From: DATGUA01 sp035301545
GTDB taxonomy: Bacteria; Bacillota; Clostridia; Tissierellales; Tissierellaceae
NCBI GenBank assembly: GCA_035301545.1
Contig: DATGUA010000051.1
Location: forward strand, 1-32,401
Length of the DNA stretch: 32,401 bases
Direction of reading: 5' to 3'
The notes under the pieces were generated by a model that was not told the DNA's origin, searched no databases, and saw only the letters and a program-made list of their open reading frames with translations. The translations under genes were made by a program, and so were the position numbers. Shown in pieces: positions 6,947-16,006 of the stretch. The stretch's first letter is position 1. The number at the start of each line of letters is the position of its first letter.

Positions 6947-7531
6947 ATGGCATTAGTACCAGTAGTTGTTGAACAGACTAGTAGAGGCGAAAGATCTTAT
7001 GATATATATTCAAGATTGCTTAAGGAAAGAATTATTTTCCTAGGATCAGAAGTAAATGATACAATAGCAGATTTGATAATTGCACAATTATTATTTTTAG
7101 AGGCAGAAGATCCAGATAAAGATATTCAAATATATATAAATAGTCCTGGTGGTTCTGTAAGTGCGGGATTTGCTATATATGATACAATACAATATATTAA
7201 ACCAGATGTATCTACTATATGTATAGGAAGAGCTGCAAGTATGGGAGCATTCCTGTTAGCATCAGGTACAAAAGGTAAAAGATTCTCATTACCTAATTCA
7301 GATATTATGATACATCAACCACTAGGTGGTACTCAAGGTCAAGCAGAAGATATTAGAATCCAAGCTGAACAAATCCTTGAGATTAGAGAACGTATAAACA
7401 AAATTTTAAGTGAAAAAACAGGGCAGCCTTTAGAGAAAATTGCAAAAGACACTGATAGAGATTATCATTTAACAGCTGAAGAGTCTGTGGAATATGGTAT
7501 AATAGATGAAGTAATAGAATCAAAAAAATAA
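6947..7531 (+). CDS. clpP: ATP-dependent Clp protease proteolytic subunit
   Basis: ClpP forms the double-ring serine peptidase chamber that degrades proteins unfolded by ClpX or ClpC. The 194-residue product carries the catalytic triad S98 (GRAASMGAF), H123 (MIHQPLGG) and D172 (DTDRDY), plus the INSPGGSVSAG strand (65-74). Length is standard. A strong AGGAGG lies just before the ATG. It sits between tig and clpX with gaps of 24 and 18 bp and no terminator, so the three are almost certainly one transcript. Confidence 0.97.
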   Translation: MALVPVVVEQTSRGERSYDIYSRLLKERIIFLGSEVNDTIADLIIAQLLFLEAEDPDKDIQIYINSPGGSVSAGFAIYDTIQYIKPDVSTICIGRAASMGAFLLASGTKGKRFSLPNSDIMIHQPLGGTQGQAEDIRIQAEQILEIRERINKILSEKTGQPLEKIAKDTDRDYHLTAEESVEYGIIDEVIESKK

Positions 7532-7549
7532 TTTAAGAGAGGTGTCACC

Positions 7550-8815
7550 ATGAGCAAACATGAAGAGAAACAGCTTCGATGCTCTTTTTGTGGAAAGCCA
7601 CAGGATCAAGTCCGTAGATTAATCGCTGGGCCAAATGTATATATATGTAATGAATGTATAGAATTGTGCCAAGATATTATAGAGGAAGAATTCGTTGATA
7701 CAATAGAATATGATGTGGATGAAACTCCAATTCCTGCAAATATAAAGGAAACTCTAGATGATTATGTAATACAGCAAGAAAAGGCAAAAAGAGCTTTAGC
7801 TGTAGCTGTTTATAATCATTATAAAAGAATAAATAAAAAAGTTATAAAAAATAATGATATAGAATTAGAAAAAAGTAATATAGTTATGATTGGACCTACT
7901 GGGTCTGGTAAAACTTTATTAGCCCAAACTCTAGCTAGAACATTAGATGTACCTTTTACAATTGCAGATGCTACATCATTAACTGAAGCTGGATATGTAG
8001 GAGAAGATGTAGAAAATATAATCCTAAAACTTATCCAGGCGGCAGATTATGATATAGAAAAAGCTGAACAAGGTATAATCTATATAGATGAAATAGATAA
8101 GATAGCAAGAAAGACAGAAAATCCATCTATAACTAGAGATGTAAGTGGGGAAGGTGTACAACAAGCCTTACTAAAAGTATTAGAAGGTACAGTTACTAAT
8201 GTACCACCACAAGGTGGAAGAAAACATCCACAACAAGAATTTATTCAAGTAGACACTACTAATATATTATTTATAGTAGGTGGTGCTTTTGACGGTTTAG
8301 ATGAAATTATCCAAAATCGTATAGGTAAATCTTCTATGGGATTTGGTGCAGAGATAGAGTCTAAGGAAAATATTAAAATTGGAGAAATTCTTAAAAGCTT
8401 ACAACCAGAAGATTTGTTAAGATATGGTCTAATTCCAGAATTTGTAGGTAGATTGCCTATTATGGTAACTTTAGAAGAATTAGATGAAGATGCATTAGTA
8501 GAAATCTTAACTAAGCCTAAGAATGCTCTTGTTAAACAGTATAAAGAATTATTTGATATGGAAGATCTAGAACTTGAATTTGAAGATGGAGCACTTGAAG
8601 CAATAGCTAAAAAGGCAATAGAAAGAAAGACTGGAGCTAGAGGACTAAGAGGTATTATCGAAGAGATAATGATGGATATAATGTATGAAGTTCCATCAAG
8701 AGATGATGTAGAAAAATGTTTAATTACAGAAGATACTATCCTTAAAAATGGAGAACCTACTTTAGTCTTATCAGACAAAAAGAAGAAATCAAGGAATGAA
8801 GAATCCGTATCTTAA
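7550..8815 (+). CDS. clpX: ATP-dependent Clp protease ATP-binding subunit ClpX
   Basis: ClpX is the AAA+ unfoldase that feeds substrates to ClpP. The 421-residue product has the N-terminal C4 zinc domain (C11, C14, C33, C36), Walker A GPTGSGKT (115-122), the GYVGEDVE pore loop, Walker B with D180-E181 (IYIDEIDK), sensor 2 GARGLRG near the C-terminus, and the ClpP-docking loop, here MGF (263-265) within SSMGFGAE rather than the commoner IGF. RBS GAGAGGTG precedes the ATG. The stop codon TAA (8813-8815) overlaps the beginning of a strong hairpin. Confidence 0.96.
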   Translation: MSKHEEKQLRCSFCGKPQDQVRRLIAGPNVYICNECIELCQDIIEEEFVDTIEYDVDETPIPANIKETLDDYVIQQEKAKRALAVAVYNHYKRINKKVIKNNDIELEKSNIVMIGPTGSGKTLLAQTLARTLDVPFTIADATSLTEAGYVGEDVENIILKLIQAADYDIEKAEQGIIYIDEIDKIARKTENPSITRDVSGEGVQQALLKVLEGTVTNVPPQGGRKHPQQEFIQVDTTNILFIVGGAFDGLDEIIQNRIGKSSMGFGAEIESKENIKIGEILKSLQPEDLLRYGLIPEFVGRLPIMVTLEELDEDALVEILTKPKNALVKQYKELFDMEDLELEFEDGALEAIAKKAIERKTGARGLRGIIEEIMMDIMYEVPSRDDVEKCLITEDTILKNGEPTLVLSDKKKKSRNEESVS

Positions 8816-8840
8816 AGGCTCACATATGTGAGCCTTTTCT
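8814..8840 (+). terminator. Terminator or attenuator between clpX and lon
   Basis: AAAGGCTCACATATGTGAGCCTTTT contains an 18-nt perfect palindrome (8817-8834) followed by TTTTCTTT. It begins inside the clpX stop codon. Only 24 bp separate it from the lon ATG and no promoter is visible there, so lon may depend on read-through. Confidence 0.8.
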
Positions 8841-8864
8841 TTGCAATATAGATTGGAGGTAAAA

Positions 8865-11225
8865 ATGATAAATAATCAATACAATGTTGAAAAAGTAACT
8901 CTACCATTGATACCTTTAAGAGGAATGTCTATGTTTCCACATATGGTTATCCATTTTGATGTTGGCAGAGATAAATCTGTAAAAGCTTTAGAAAAAGCAA
9001 TGTTAGATGATTCAAATATATTATTATGTTCACAAATGGACCCAAAGATAGAGGATCCAAATACAGATGAATTTTACCAAATTGGAACTATATCTAAAGT
9101 AAAACAAATGTTAAAATTACCAGGTGGAAGTATAAGAGTATTAGTTGAAGGTGTTAATAGAGGTAAGATTGTAAATATATTAGATAATGTAGAATATTTT
9201 GAAGCTGAAATAGAGAAATTAGTATATAATGAAGATGAAGTAGTGAAAGATATAGATATGGAAGCTGTTATGAGATTAGTAATAACAGATTTAGAAGAGT
9301 ATATTAATTATAATAACAAAGTATCCTCTGAAGTATTATTAGCAGTATATGATATAGAAGATCCTGGTAGATTAGCAGATATAATCGCATCCTATGTATT
9401 TTTAGAACCAGAAGATAATCAAAAAATATTAGAAACATTTGACTTTTATAAACGTTTAGAAGTATTACATTCTATCCTACAAGAAGAAATAGAATTATTA
9501 AAAATTGAAAATGAAATTGATCAAAAGGTTAAAAAAAATATAAATAGGGTTCAAAAAGAATATTATTTAAAAGAACAAATAAAAGCAATACAAGATGAAT
9601 TAGGAGAAGGAGAAGATATTTTAAGTGAAGTAGATAATTATAAAAAAGAAATAAATAAAATTTCAATGTCTGAAGAAGTAAGAGAAAAGATTTTGAAAGA
9701 GGCAGATAGACTTTCTAGAATGTCACCTAATTCACCAGAAACAGATGGGATTAGAACTTATTTAGATTGGATTATAGAATTACCCTGGGATAAAGAATCT
9801 AAGGGAGAAATTAATATAAAAAAATCTAGGGATATATTAAATGAAGATCATTATGGTTTAGAAGATGTAAAAGAAAGAATATTAGAATTCATTGCAGTAA
9901 GGAAACTTACAGATTCAATGAAAGGACCTATATTATGTTTAGTAGGGCCACCAGGAGTAGGAAAAACTTCTATTGCTAAATCAGTAGCTAGATCTTTAGA
10001 GAGAGAATTTGTCCGAATGTCTTTAGGTGGAGTAAGAGATGAAGCAGAAATAAGAGGCCATAGAAGAACATATGTAGGAAGTATGCCAGGTAAAATAATA
10101 AGTTCTATGAGAAAATCAGGGACTAAAAATCCAGTATTCCTATTTGATGAAATAGATAAATTAGGAAGTGACTATAGAGGAGACCCTGCTAGTGGATTAT
10201 TGGAAGTATTAGATCCTGAACAAAATAATACTTTTACAGACCGTTTCTTAGATGTTCCTTTTGATCTGTCTAAAGTTCTATTTTTAACTACTGCAAATAC
10301 AACAAATACTATTCCAGCAGCTTTATTAGATAGAATGGAAGTTATAAAAGTAAGTGGATATACAGAAGAAGAAAAGGTTCAAATAGCATTAAATTATTTA
10401 TTACCAAAGCAAATAGAAGAGCATGGACTAAAAGAAGAAAACCTAAATATTTCAGAGCCAGCTTTAAGAAGTGTTATAAATAATTATACTAGAGAAGCAG
10501 GAGTACGAAATTTAGAAAGAAATATAGCTAGTATATGTAGAAAAGCAGCAAAACGAATAGTAGAAGAAAATATAGAAGTAGTAAGAATAAATATAGGAAG
10601 TGTTTCTAATTATTTAGGAATTCCAAGATATAGATATGATAAATTAGATGAAGATAACCAAGTAGGAGTGGCTAATGGACTGGCATGGACAGCAGTAGGT
10701 GGTGAGACCTTATCTATAGAAGCAAATATTATGAAAGGTACTGGAAAAATACAATTAACAGGTAAGCTAGGTGATGTAATGAAGGAGTCAGCAATGGCAG
10801 GTATTAGTTATATAAGAGCTAATACTGAATCTTTAAATATAAAAGATGATTTTTATAAAGATATGGATATTCATATTCATGTACCTGAAGGCGCAATACC
10901 TAAAGATGGACCCTCAGCAGGTATAACCCTAGCTACGGCTGTAGTATCAGCATTGTCTAATATACCTACTAATAAAAATATAGCTATGACAGGTGAAATA
11001 ACTCTTAGAGGTTATGTACTACCTGTAGGAGGTATAAAAGAAAAAGTATTGGCGGCTAATAGATTAGGAATAAAAAAGGTATTATTACCTTATGGAAATA
11101 AAAAGGATTTAGAAGATATACCGAGCAAGGTAAAAAGACAAATAGAATTTGTATTAGTTGATAATTTAGCTCAAGTATTAGATCATGTTTTATTAAAAGA
11201 GGATGAAGAGAATGAAGATAATTAG
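8865..11225 (+). CDS. lon: ATP-dependent protease Lon
   Basis: Lon is a homohexameric AAA+ serine protease that removes misfolded and regulatory proteins in the cytoplasm. From the ATG at 8865 the product is 786 residues: N-terminal substrate-binding (LAN) domain beginning TLPLIPLRGMSMFPHM, a long helical linker, AAA+ module with Walker A GPPGVGKT (361-368) and Walker B FLFDEIDK, and a C-terminal protease domain with the Ser-Lys dyad S684 (KDGPSAGIT) and K727 (GGIKEKVLAA). I prefer 8865 because TGGAGG (8854-8859) precedes it; an in-frame TTG at 8841 would swallow this site. The 3' end overlaps engB by 14 bp, the common lon-engB pairing in Firmicutes. Confidence 0.96.
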   Translation: MINNQYNVEKVTLPLIPLRGMSMFPHMVIHFDVGRDKSVKALEKAMLDDSNILLCSQMDPKIEDPNTDEFYQIGTISKVKQMLKLPGGSIRVLVEGVNRGKIVNILDNVEYFEAEIEKLVYNEDEVVKDIDMEAVMRLVITDLEEYINYNNKVSSEVLLAVYDIEDPGRLADIIASYVFLEPEDNQKILETFDFYKRLEVLHSILQEEIELLKIENEIDQKVKKNINRVQKEYYLKEQIKAIQDELGEGEDILSEVDNYKKEINKISMSEEVREKILKEADRLSRMSPNSPETDGIRTYLDWIIELPWDKESKGEINIKKSRDILNEDHYGLEDVKERILEFIAVRKLTDSMKGPILCLVGPPGVGKTSIAKSVARSLEREFVRMSLGGVRDEAEIRGHRRTYVGSMPGKIISSMRKSGTKNPVFLFDEIDKLGSDYRGDPASGLLEVLDPEQNNTFTDRFLDVPFDLSKVLFLTTANTTNTIPAALLDRMEVIKVSGYTEEEKVQIALNYLLPKQIEEHGLKEENLNISEPALRSVINNYTREAGVRNLERNIASICRKAAKRIVEENIEVVRINIGSVSNYLGIPRYRYDKLDEDNQVGVANGLAWTAVGGETLSIEANIMKGTGKIQLTGKLGDVMKESAMAGISYIRANTESLNIKDDFYKDMDIHIHVPEGAIPKDGPSAGITLATAVVSALSNIPTNKNIAMTGEITLRGYVLPVGGIKEKVLAANRLGIKKVLLPYGNKKDLEDIPSKVKRQIEFVLVDNLAQVLDHVLLKEDEENEDN

Positions 11226-11796
11226 ATCTGATTTACAGAAAATAGCAGTAAATCCAGATCAATATCCCAAAGGTGATTTGCCAGAGATAGCTTTTGCAGG
11301 AAGATCTAATGTAGGTAAATCTTCCTTTATTAATTCTATGATTAATAGAAAAAACTTAGCTAGGACTAGTTCAACACCAGGAAAGACTAAAACTATAAAT
11401 TTTTATTTAGTTAATGAGAAATTTAGACTAGTAGATTTACCTGGTTATGGATATGCTAAAGTATCAAAAGCTGAAAAAGAAAAATGGGGTTATATAATTG
11501 AAGAATACCTTCATGAAAGGAAAAATCTAAGAGAAGTAGTATTAGTAGTAGATATGAGACATAATCCTACTAATGATGATGTAATAATGTATGATTGGAT
11601 TAAATCTTTTGGTTTTAAAGGTATAGTTATAGCTACGAAAGCAGATAAAATATCTAAAGGTAAATGGGCTAAACATAGAAAGTCTATTGAAAAGAAATTA
11701 AAAATAGAAGATAAGAATTTAGTAATACCTTATTCTTCAACAAATAAGATGAATATAAAAGAAGCTTGGCAAGTTCTATCCTCTATATTAGAGTAA
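11212..11796 (+). CDS. engB: Ribosome biogenesis GTP-binding protein EngB/YsxC
   Basis: EngB (YsxC/YihA) is an essential small GTPase for assembly of the large ribosomal subunit. From ATG 11212 it is 194 residues with G1 GRSNVGKS (30-37), the TSSTPGKT switch-I region (52-59), G3 DLPGYGYAKV (75-84), G4 TKAD (142-145) and a C-terminal SS motif. I chose 11212 over the in-frame ATG at 11203 because AGAGG at 11197-11202 abuts 11203 but is well spaced for 11212, and the resulting MKI start fits the family. It overlaps the end of lon, so translation is probably coupled. Confidence 0.94.
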   Translation: MKIIRSDLQKIAVNPDQYPKGDLPEIAFAGRSNVGKSSFINSMINRKNLARTSSTPGKTKTINFYLVNEKFRLVDLPGYGYAKVSKAEKEKWGYIIEEYLHERKNLREVVLVVDMRHNPTNDDVIMYDWIKSFGFKGIVIATKADKISKGKWAKHRKSIEKKLKIEDKNLVIPYSSTNKMNIKEAWQVLSSILE

Positions 11797-11799
11797 AAG

Positions 11800-11824
11800 A
11801 AAAGACCAGCTTAGCTGGTCTTTT
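11800..11824. terminator. Bidirectional terminator between engB and rubredoxin
   Basis: Arms AAAAGACCAGC (11800-11810) and GCTGGTCTTTT (11814-11824) with a TTA loop give a hairpin with A and T tracts at its ends, able to stop transcription from engB (plus) and from the convergent rubredoxin gene (minus). Confidence 0.85.
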
Positions 11825-11829
11825 ATGTA

Positions 11830-11991
11830 CTAGTCTACTTTTGTAAATAAATCTTTTGTAGCTCCGCATACTGGGCAAACCCAATCTTCTGGAAGGTCTT
11901 CAAAAGCTACTCCTGGTTCAATACCGGAATCTGGATCACCTTCAGCTGGGTCATATATCCAACCACATGGTTCACATAGCCATTTATCCAT
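11830..11991 (-). CDS. Rubredoxin
   Basis: Rubredoxin is a small cytoplasmic one-iron electron carrier, often serving oxygen or peroxide detoxification in anaerobes. The 53-residue product has the complete FeCys4 site: CEPCG (C6, C9) and CPVCG (C39, C42), with the typical YDPAEGDPDSGI and PGVAFEDLPEDWVC segments. I use the ATG at 11991, spaced 8 bases from AAGGAG; an upstream in-frame ATG at 12012 would place this ribosome binding site inside the gene. It is monocistronic, with a promoter just upstream and a shared terminator. Its redox partners are not in the window. Confidence 0.96.
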   Translation of the reverse strand: MDKWLCEPCGWIYDPAEGDPDSGIEPGVAFEDLPEDWVCPVCGATKDLFTKVD

Positions 11992-12033
11992 AATATATTC
12001 TCCTTTCATCATCTGAATAATTACTATATCCAG

Positions 12034-12062
12034 ATTATAACAAATAGAATTAGAATTTACAA
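12034..12062 (-). promoter_or_regulatory. Promoter for rubredoxin
   Basis: On the minus strand, TTGTAA (12062-12057), a 17-bp spacer and TATAAT (12039-12034), with TG one base before the -10. The hexamers and spacer length are identical to those of the tig promoter. Confidence 0.75.
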
Positions 12063-12143
12063 TAGATTTAGATAAATAATTAGATTAGTATGAAAATTTA
12101 AGGGTAAATAGTTAATGAAATATATTTATTGGACGTGATATAA

Positions 12144-12530
12144 ATGGATTTTGCTTATTATGGGTCTATATGTAGTGACCTAGGTTTAGTTGAAGAATTT
12201 GTAGAAAAAACTTTAAAACCACTTAAAGATATTATTAAAAATAAAGATATAATGTTTGATTTAAGGTTAATTTTAAGCGAGCTTATTATAAATGGAGTTT
12301 TTCATGGAAATGAATGTATAGATACTAAGTCTGTAGAATTATCTTTAAGAATAAAAGATGATAAAGTAGCGATTAGGGTAGAAGATGAGGGAGAAGGTAT
12401 AGATTATAATTTTGCTGAGTATAATCCTTTAGATTTACAATGTAGTGGTAGGGGATTAATAATAGTAAGAGGATTATCAGATCAACTAATAGTGGAAGAT
12501 AATTCTATAACCGCAATAAAAAATTTATAA
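12144..12530 (+). CDS. Single-domain ATP-binding protein of the RsbW/SpoIIAB-like GHKL class
   Basis: The 128-residue product is a bare Bergerat-fold ATPase domain: N-box ELIINGVFHGNE (46-57), G1 box VEDEGEGID (79-87) and G2 box SGRGLIIVRGLSD (101-113). There is no sensor, dimerisation or phosphoacceptor domain, which matches stand-alone anti-sigma-factor/serine-kinase proteins (HATPase_c_2) rather than a full histidine kinase. No sigma factor or STAS anti-anti-sigma gene lies beside it; neighbours are rubredoxin and typA. The ribosome binding site is weak (GGACGTGAT). The target is therefore unknown, and a role as an orphan anti-sigma kinase is only inference. A strong terminator follows nine bases after the stop. 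Confidence 0.8.
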   Translation: MDFAYYGSICSDLGLVEEFVEKTLKPLKDIIKNKDIMFDLRLILSELIINGVFHGNECIDTKSVELSLRIKDDKVAIRVEDEGEGIDYNFAEYNPLDLQCSGRGLIIVRGLSDQLIVEDNSITAIKNL

Positions 12531-12538
12531 GAATGAAT

Positions 12539-12572
12539 AAAAGGGATAGATAATTCTTTATCTGTCCCTTTT
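12539..12572 (+). terminator. Rho-independent terminator after the GHKL ATPase gene
   Basis: Fifteen-base arms AAAAGGGATAGATAA (12539-12553) and TTATCTGTCCCTTTT (12558-12572) pair with a single T-G wobble around a 4-nt loop; TTTTG ends the structure. Confidence 0.85.
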
Positions 12573-12609
12573 GTTTATAAATATATTAATTTATTTTGTT
12601 ACAATAGTA

Positions 12610-12618
12610 TGATAAAAT
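12610..12618 (+). promoter_or_regulatory. Possible extended -10 promoter upstream of typA
   Basis: TG-A-TAAAAT at 12610-12618 lies 49 bp before the typA ATG. The sequence 17 bp upstream of it (TTTATT) is a poor -35, so the call is tentative. Confidence 0.35.
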
Positions 12619-12666
12619 AAAATTAGTAAATTATAATAAGAAAGCTAATATGAAAGGATTTATATT

Positions 12667-14487
12667 ATGAATACAATTAGAAACGATATAAGAAATATTG
12701 CAATAATTGCCCATGTAGATCATGGGAAAACTACATTAGTAGATAGTATGTTAAAACAGTCTGGAGTTTTTAGAACAAATGAAATAGTAGACGATAGAGT
12801 AATGGATTCTGGAGATATAGAAAAAGAAAGAGGAATTACTATATTAGCAAAAAACACAGCTGTACATTATAAAGATACAAAAATTAATATAATAGATACA
12901 CCAGGTCATGCAGATTTTGGAGGTGAAGTAGAGCGTATACTAGATATGGTAAATGGAGTAGTTCTCTTAGTAGATGCTTTTGAAGGATCAATGCCTCAAA
13001 CAAAATTTGTCTTAAGAAGGGCATTAGAATTAGAATTATCAGTAGTAGTATGTATAAATAAGATCGACCGACCTGAAGCTAGACCTGAGGAAGTTGTAGA
13101 TGAAATTCTAGATTTATTTATCGAGTTAGGAGCTAATGATGAGCAACTAGATTCACCTTTTATATATGCATCAGCAAAAAATGGAACAGCAAGTTTAGAT
13201 CCTAATAAACAAAATGAAGATATGGAAGACTTATTTCAGTCTATACTAGAATATACTCCTGCACCAGAAGGAGATGCTGAAGGACCTTTTCAAATGTTAA
13301 TATCAGCTATAGACTATAATGATTATGTAGGTAGGATTGGAATAGGGAAAATAAGAAGAGGAAAGATAAATCATGGTGCTGAGGCAGTAATTGTAAATAA
13401 ATCAGACAAAGATAAAATTAATAAGATAAAAGTTACAAATGTTTATGAGTTTGAAGGTTTAGATAGAATAGAAGTTAAAGAGGCAGAAGTAGGTAGTATA
13501 ATAGCTATATCTGGAATACCAGATATACAGATAGGTGATACCATTTGTCCACCAGAAAATCCTGAGGCCTTGGATTTTGTAAAGATATCAGAACCAACAC
13601 TTTCTATGACTTTTTCTGTAAATGATAGTCCTTTTGCAGGTCAAGATGGGAAGTTCGTAACATCTAGACAGTTAAGGAATAGATTATATAAAGAGTTACA
13701 AACTGATGTTAGTTTAAGAGTAGAAGACACAGATAGTACAGATGCATTGAAAGTGTCAGGTAGAGGAGAACTTCATTTATCTGTACTTATAGAAACTATG
13801 AGAAGAGAAGGTTTTGAGTTTCAAGTATCAAAACCAGAAGTATTATATAAATATGAAAAAAATAAAAGGTTAGAACCTATGGAAAAAGTAGTTATAGATG
13901 TATCTAGTGAATATATAGGACCTATAATAGAAAAGCTTGGAAAACGAAAAGGTGAACTAACTAGTATGGTAGAGTCTACAGATGGATATGCTGGACTTGA
14001 ATTTCTTATTCCGTCTAGAGGTTTAATAGGTTATAGACAGGAATTTATGACTGATACTAAGGGTAATGGTATATTAAATACTATATTTGAAGGATATTCA
14101 GAATATAAAGGTGAGATACCTAAAAGACAAGAAGGGTCTATAATCTCATTTAAAACAGGAGAGTCTACTATATACGGATTGCATTCTGCTCAGGAAAGAG
14201 GGCAGTTGTTTATTAATCCAGGTGTAGAAGTCTATGAAGGAATGATAGTTGGATCTAGTCCTAATGGACTAGATATTGAAATAAATGTATGTAGAAAGAA
14301 ACAACAATCTAATGTAAGAGCTTCAGGATCTGATGAAGCTTTAAGATTAAAATCGCCAAGTAATATGTCTTTAGAAGATTCATTAGAATTTATAGAAAGA
14401 GATGAACTAGTAGAGATAACCCCAAAAAATATTAGAATGAGAAAGAGGATATTAAAATCTGGCCAAAGATATAAATCAAACAAGTAG
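12667..14487 (+). CDS. typA: Translational GTPase TypA/BipA
   Basis: TypA/BipA is a ribosome-binding EF-G-like GTPase involved in 50S assembly and stress adaptation. The 606-residue product has G1 AHVDHGKT (15-22), the RGITILAK switch I, G3 DTPGHADFGGEVER, G4 NKIDR (131-135), a SAK-type G5, EF-Tu domain II-like and EF-G domain III/V-like regions, and the BipA-specific C-terminal domain (SRGLIGYRQEFMTDT, then the KKQQSNVRASGSDEA segment). Length matches the family. RBS AAAGGA precedes the ATG. The cls ribosome binding site overlaps the typA stop codon, so the two genes are probably translationally coupled. Confidence 0.96.
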   Translation: MNTIRNDIRNIAIIAHVDHGKTTLVDSMLKQSGVFRTNEIVDDRVMDSGDIEKERGITILAKNTAVHYKDTKINIIDTPGHADFGGEVERILDMVNGVVLLVDAFEGSMPQTKFVLRRALELELSVVVCINKIDRPEARPEEVVDEILDLFIELGANDEQLDSPFIYASAKNGTASLDPNKQNEDMEDLFQSILEYTPAPEGDAEGPFQMLISAIDYNDYVGRIGIGKIRRGKINHGAEAVIVNKSDKDKINKIKVTNVYEFEGLDRIEVKEAEVGSIIAISGIPDIQIGDTICPPENPEALDFVKISEPTLSMTFSVNDSPFAGQDGKFVTSRQLRNRLYKELQTDVSLRVEDTDSTDALKVSGRGELHLSVLIETMRREGFEFQVSKPEVLYKYEKNKRLEPMEKVVIDVSSEYIGPIIEKLGKRKGELTSMVESTDGYAGLEFLIPSRGLIGYRQEFMTDTKGNGILNTIFEGYSEYKGEIPKRQEGSIISFKTGESTIYGLHSAQERGQLFINPGVEVYEGMIVGSSPNGLDIEINVCRKKQQSNVRASGSDEALRLKSPSNMSLEDSLEFIERDELVEITPKNIRMRKRILKSGQRYKSNK

Positions 14488-14496
14488 GTGATTAAT

Positions 14497-15954
14497 ATGA
14501 GTGTAATTTTAGACAATTATTTATTAATACTTGGAAACTTAGTTTGGATCAATATGCTATTGGCAATATTATTAGTGTTTTTTGAGCGTAGGAATCCAAC
14601 TTCTACTTGGTTGTGGATTATGGTATTAACATTTTTACCAGGTATTGGGTTTGTATTATATCTTATTATGGGCCAAGATCTATCAAAGAAAAAAATGTTC
14701 CAAGAAAAAGAAGAAGAAGAATCATATTTTAGTCATCTAGCTTTAATCCAGAAAAACGAAATAGAAAATAATGAATTTTATTATGAAGATCCTAATTTCT
14801 ATAAATATGATAATCTAATAAAAATGCATCTAATGAATAGTGAAGCATATTTTACTCAAGATAATAAAGTAGATTTGTTTTTTACAGGAGAAGAAAAATT
14901 TAATGCACTATTAAAAAGTATTGAAAAAGCTGAACAATATATCTATATACAATATTATATATTTAAATCTGATGATACAGGGACTAAAATATTAGATTCT
15001 TTAAATAAAAGAGCTCAGGAAGGTTTAGACGTAAAGCTTTTAGTAGACGGAATGGGTGGAAGAAATTTATCGAAAAAAAGTATTAAAAGATTAGAAGAAT
15101 CAGGTGGAGAGGTTGCTATATTTTTTCCAACATTTGTACCTTCTCTTAATATTAGAATTAATTATAGAAATCATAGAAAAATTTGTATAATAGATGGTAA
15201 GGAAGCATATACTGGAGGATTTAATGTAGGGGATGAGTATGTAGGACTTTCAAAAAAATTTGGCAATTGGAGAGATACACATATTAAGATAAAAGGATCA
15301 GCAGTTAATTCATTACAATGGAGATTTTCTTTAGATTGGAAATTTGCATCTAAAAAAGAAATTCCTGTAAATCACTCTTATTTACATGATGAATCTAAGA
15401 ATAATAATGTAGGTATTCAGATAGTATCTAGTGGTCCAGACTCCAAGTGGCCAAGTGTAAAAGATGGATATATGCAAATGATATCTAATGCAGCCCATAA
15501 AATTTATATAGAAACACCGTATTTTATTCCAGATGATAGTATATTAGAAGCTCTAAGATTAGCAGGACTATCAGGTATAGACGTAAGAGTTATGATACCT
15601 AATAAACCAGACCATCCATTTGTATATTGGGCAAGTATGAGCTATATAGGTGAATTATTAGAAGTAGGAGTAAGATTTTTTACTTATGAAAGAGGATTTC
15701 TTCATTCTAAAGTAGTAATAGCAGATGATTTTATATCATCAGTAGGTACAGCAAACCTAGATATAAGAAGTTTTAAATTAAATTTTGAAGTAAATGCATT
15801 TATTTATGATGAAGTAACAAATCTAAAACTAACAGAAAAATTTATAAAAGATTTAGATATATGTAAAGAAATAACATTAGAGAAATACAGAAAAAGATCA
15901 CATATAGTAAAAATTAAAGAGTCTTTTTCTAGGCTATTATCACCAATATTATAA
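14497..15954 (+). CDS. cls: Cardiolipin synthase (phospholipase D family)
   Basis: Cardiolipin synthase condenses two phosphatidylglycerols into cardiolipin and glycerol at the cytoplasmic membrane. From ATG 14497 the product is 485 residues with two N-terminal membrane helices (about 7-27 and 35-55), a charged linker and two HKD catalytic motifs: H226, K228, D233 (NHRKICIIDG) and H403, K405, D410 (LHSKVVIADD), each followed by the expected GGFN and GTAN elements. AGGTG at 14486-14490 favours this ATG over an in-frame GTG at 14488. It follows typA by 9 bp. The next gene, a lipoprotein, starts 52 bp downstream behind an unusual hairpin. Confidence 0.93.
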   Translation: MSVILDNYLLILGNLVWINMLLAILLVFFERRNPTSTWLWIMVLTFLPGIGFVLYLIMGQDLSKKKMFQEKEEEESYFSHLALIQKNEIENNEFYYEDPNFYKYDNLIKMHLMNSEAYFTQDNKVDLFFTGEEKFNALLKSIEKAEQYIYIQYYIFKSDDTGTKILDSLNKRAQEGLDVKLLVDGMGGRNLSKKSIKRLEESGGEVAIFFPTFVPSLNIRINYRNHRKICIIDGKEAYTGGFNVGDEYVGLSKKFGNWRDTHIKIKGSAVNSLQWRFSLDWKFASKKEIPVNHSYLHDESKNNNVGIQIVSSGPDSKWPSVKDGYMQMISNAAHKIYIETPYFIPDDSILEALRLAGLSGIDVRVMIPNKPDHPFVYWASMSYIGELLEVGVRFFTYERGFLHSKVVIADDFISSVGTANLDIRSFKLNFEVNAFIYDEVTNLKLTEKFIKDLDICKEITLEKYRKRSHIVKIKESFSRLLSPIL

Positions 15955-15970
15955 TCTAATCAATATTATT

Positions 15971-16003
15971 ATCACCTCAGGGTTACAATAATCCTGAGGT
16001 GAT
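15971..16003 (+). promoter_or_regulatory. Hairpin sequestering the ribosome binding site of the lipoprotein gene
   Basis: Perfect 11-bp arms ATCACCTCAGG (15971-15981) and CCTGAGGTGAT (15993-16003) surround an 11-nt loop. The right arm contains GAGGTGAT, the only good Shine-Dalgarno sequence for the ATG at 16007. There is no T tract, so a terminator reading is weak; a structure that limits initiation fits better. Confidence 0.65.
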
Positions 16004-16006
16004 TTA

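Noticed and set aside
8245..8778. Minus-strand ORF of 177 codons inside clpX
   Set aside because: Ser/Ile-rich antisense shadow of a highly conserved gene; no ribosome binding site or family resemblance.
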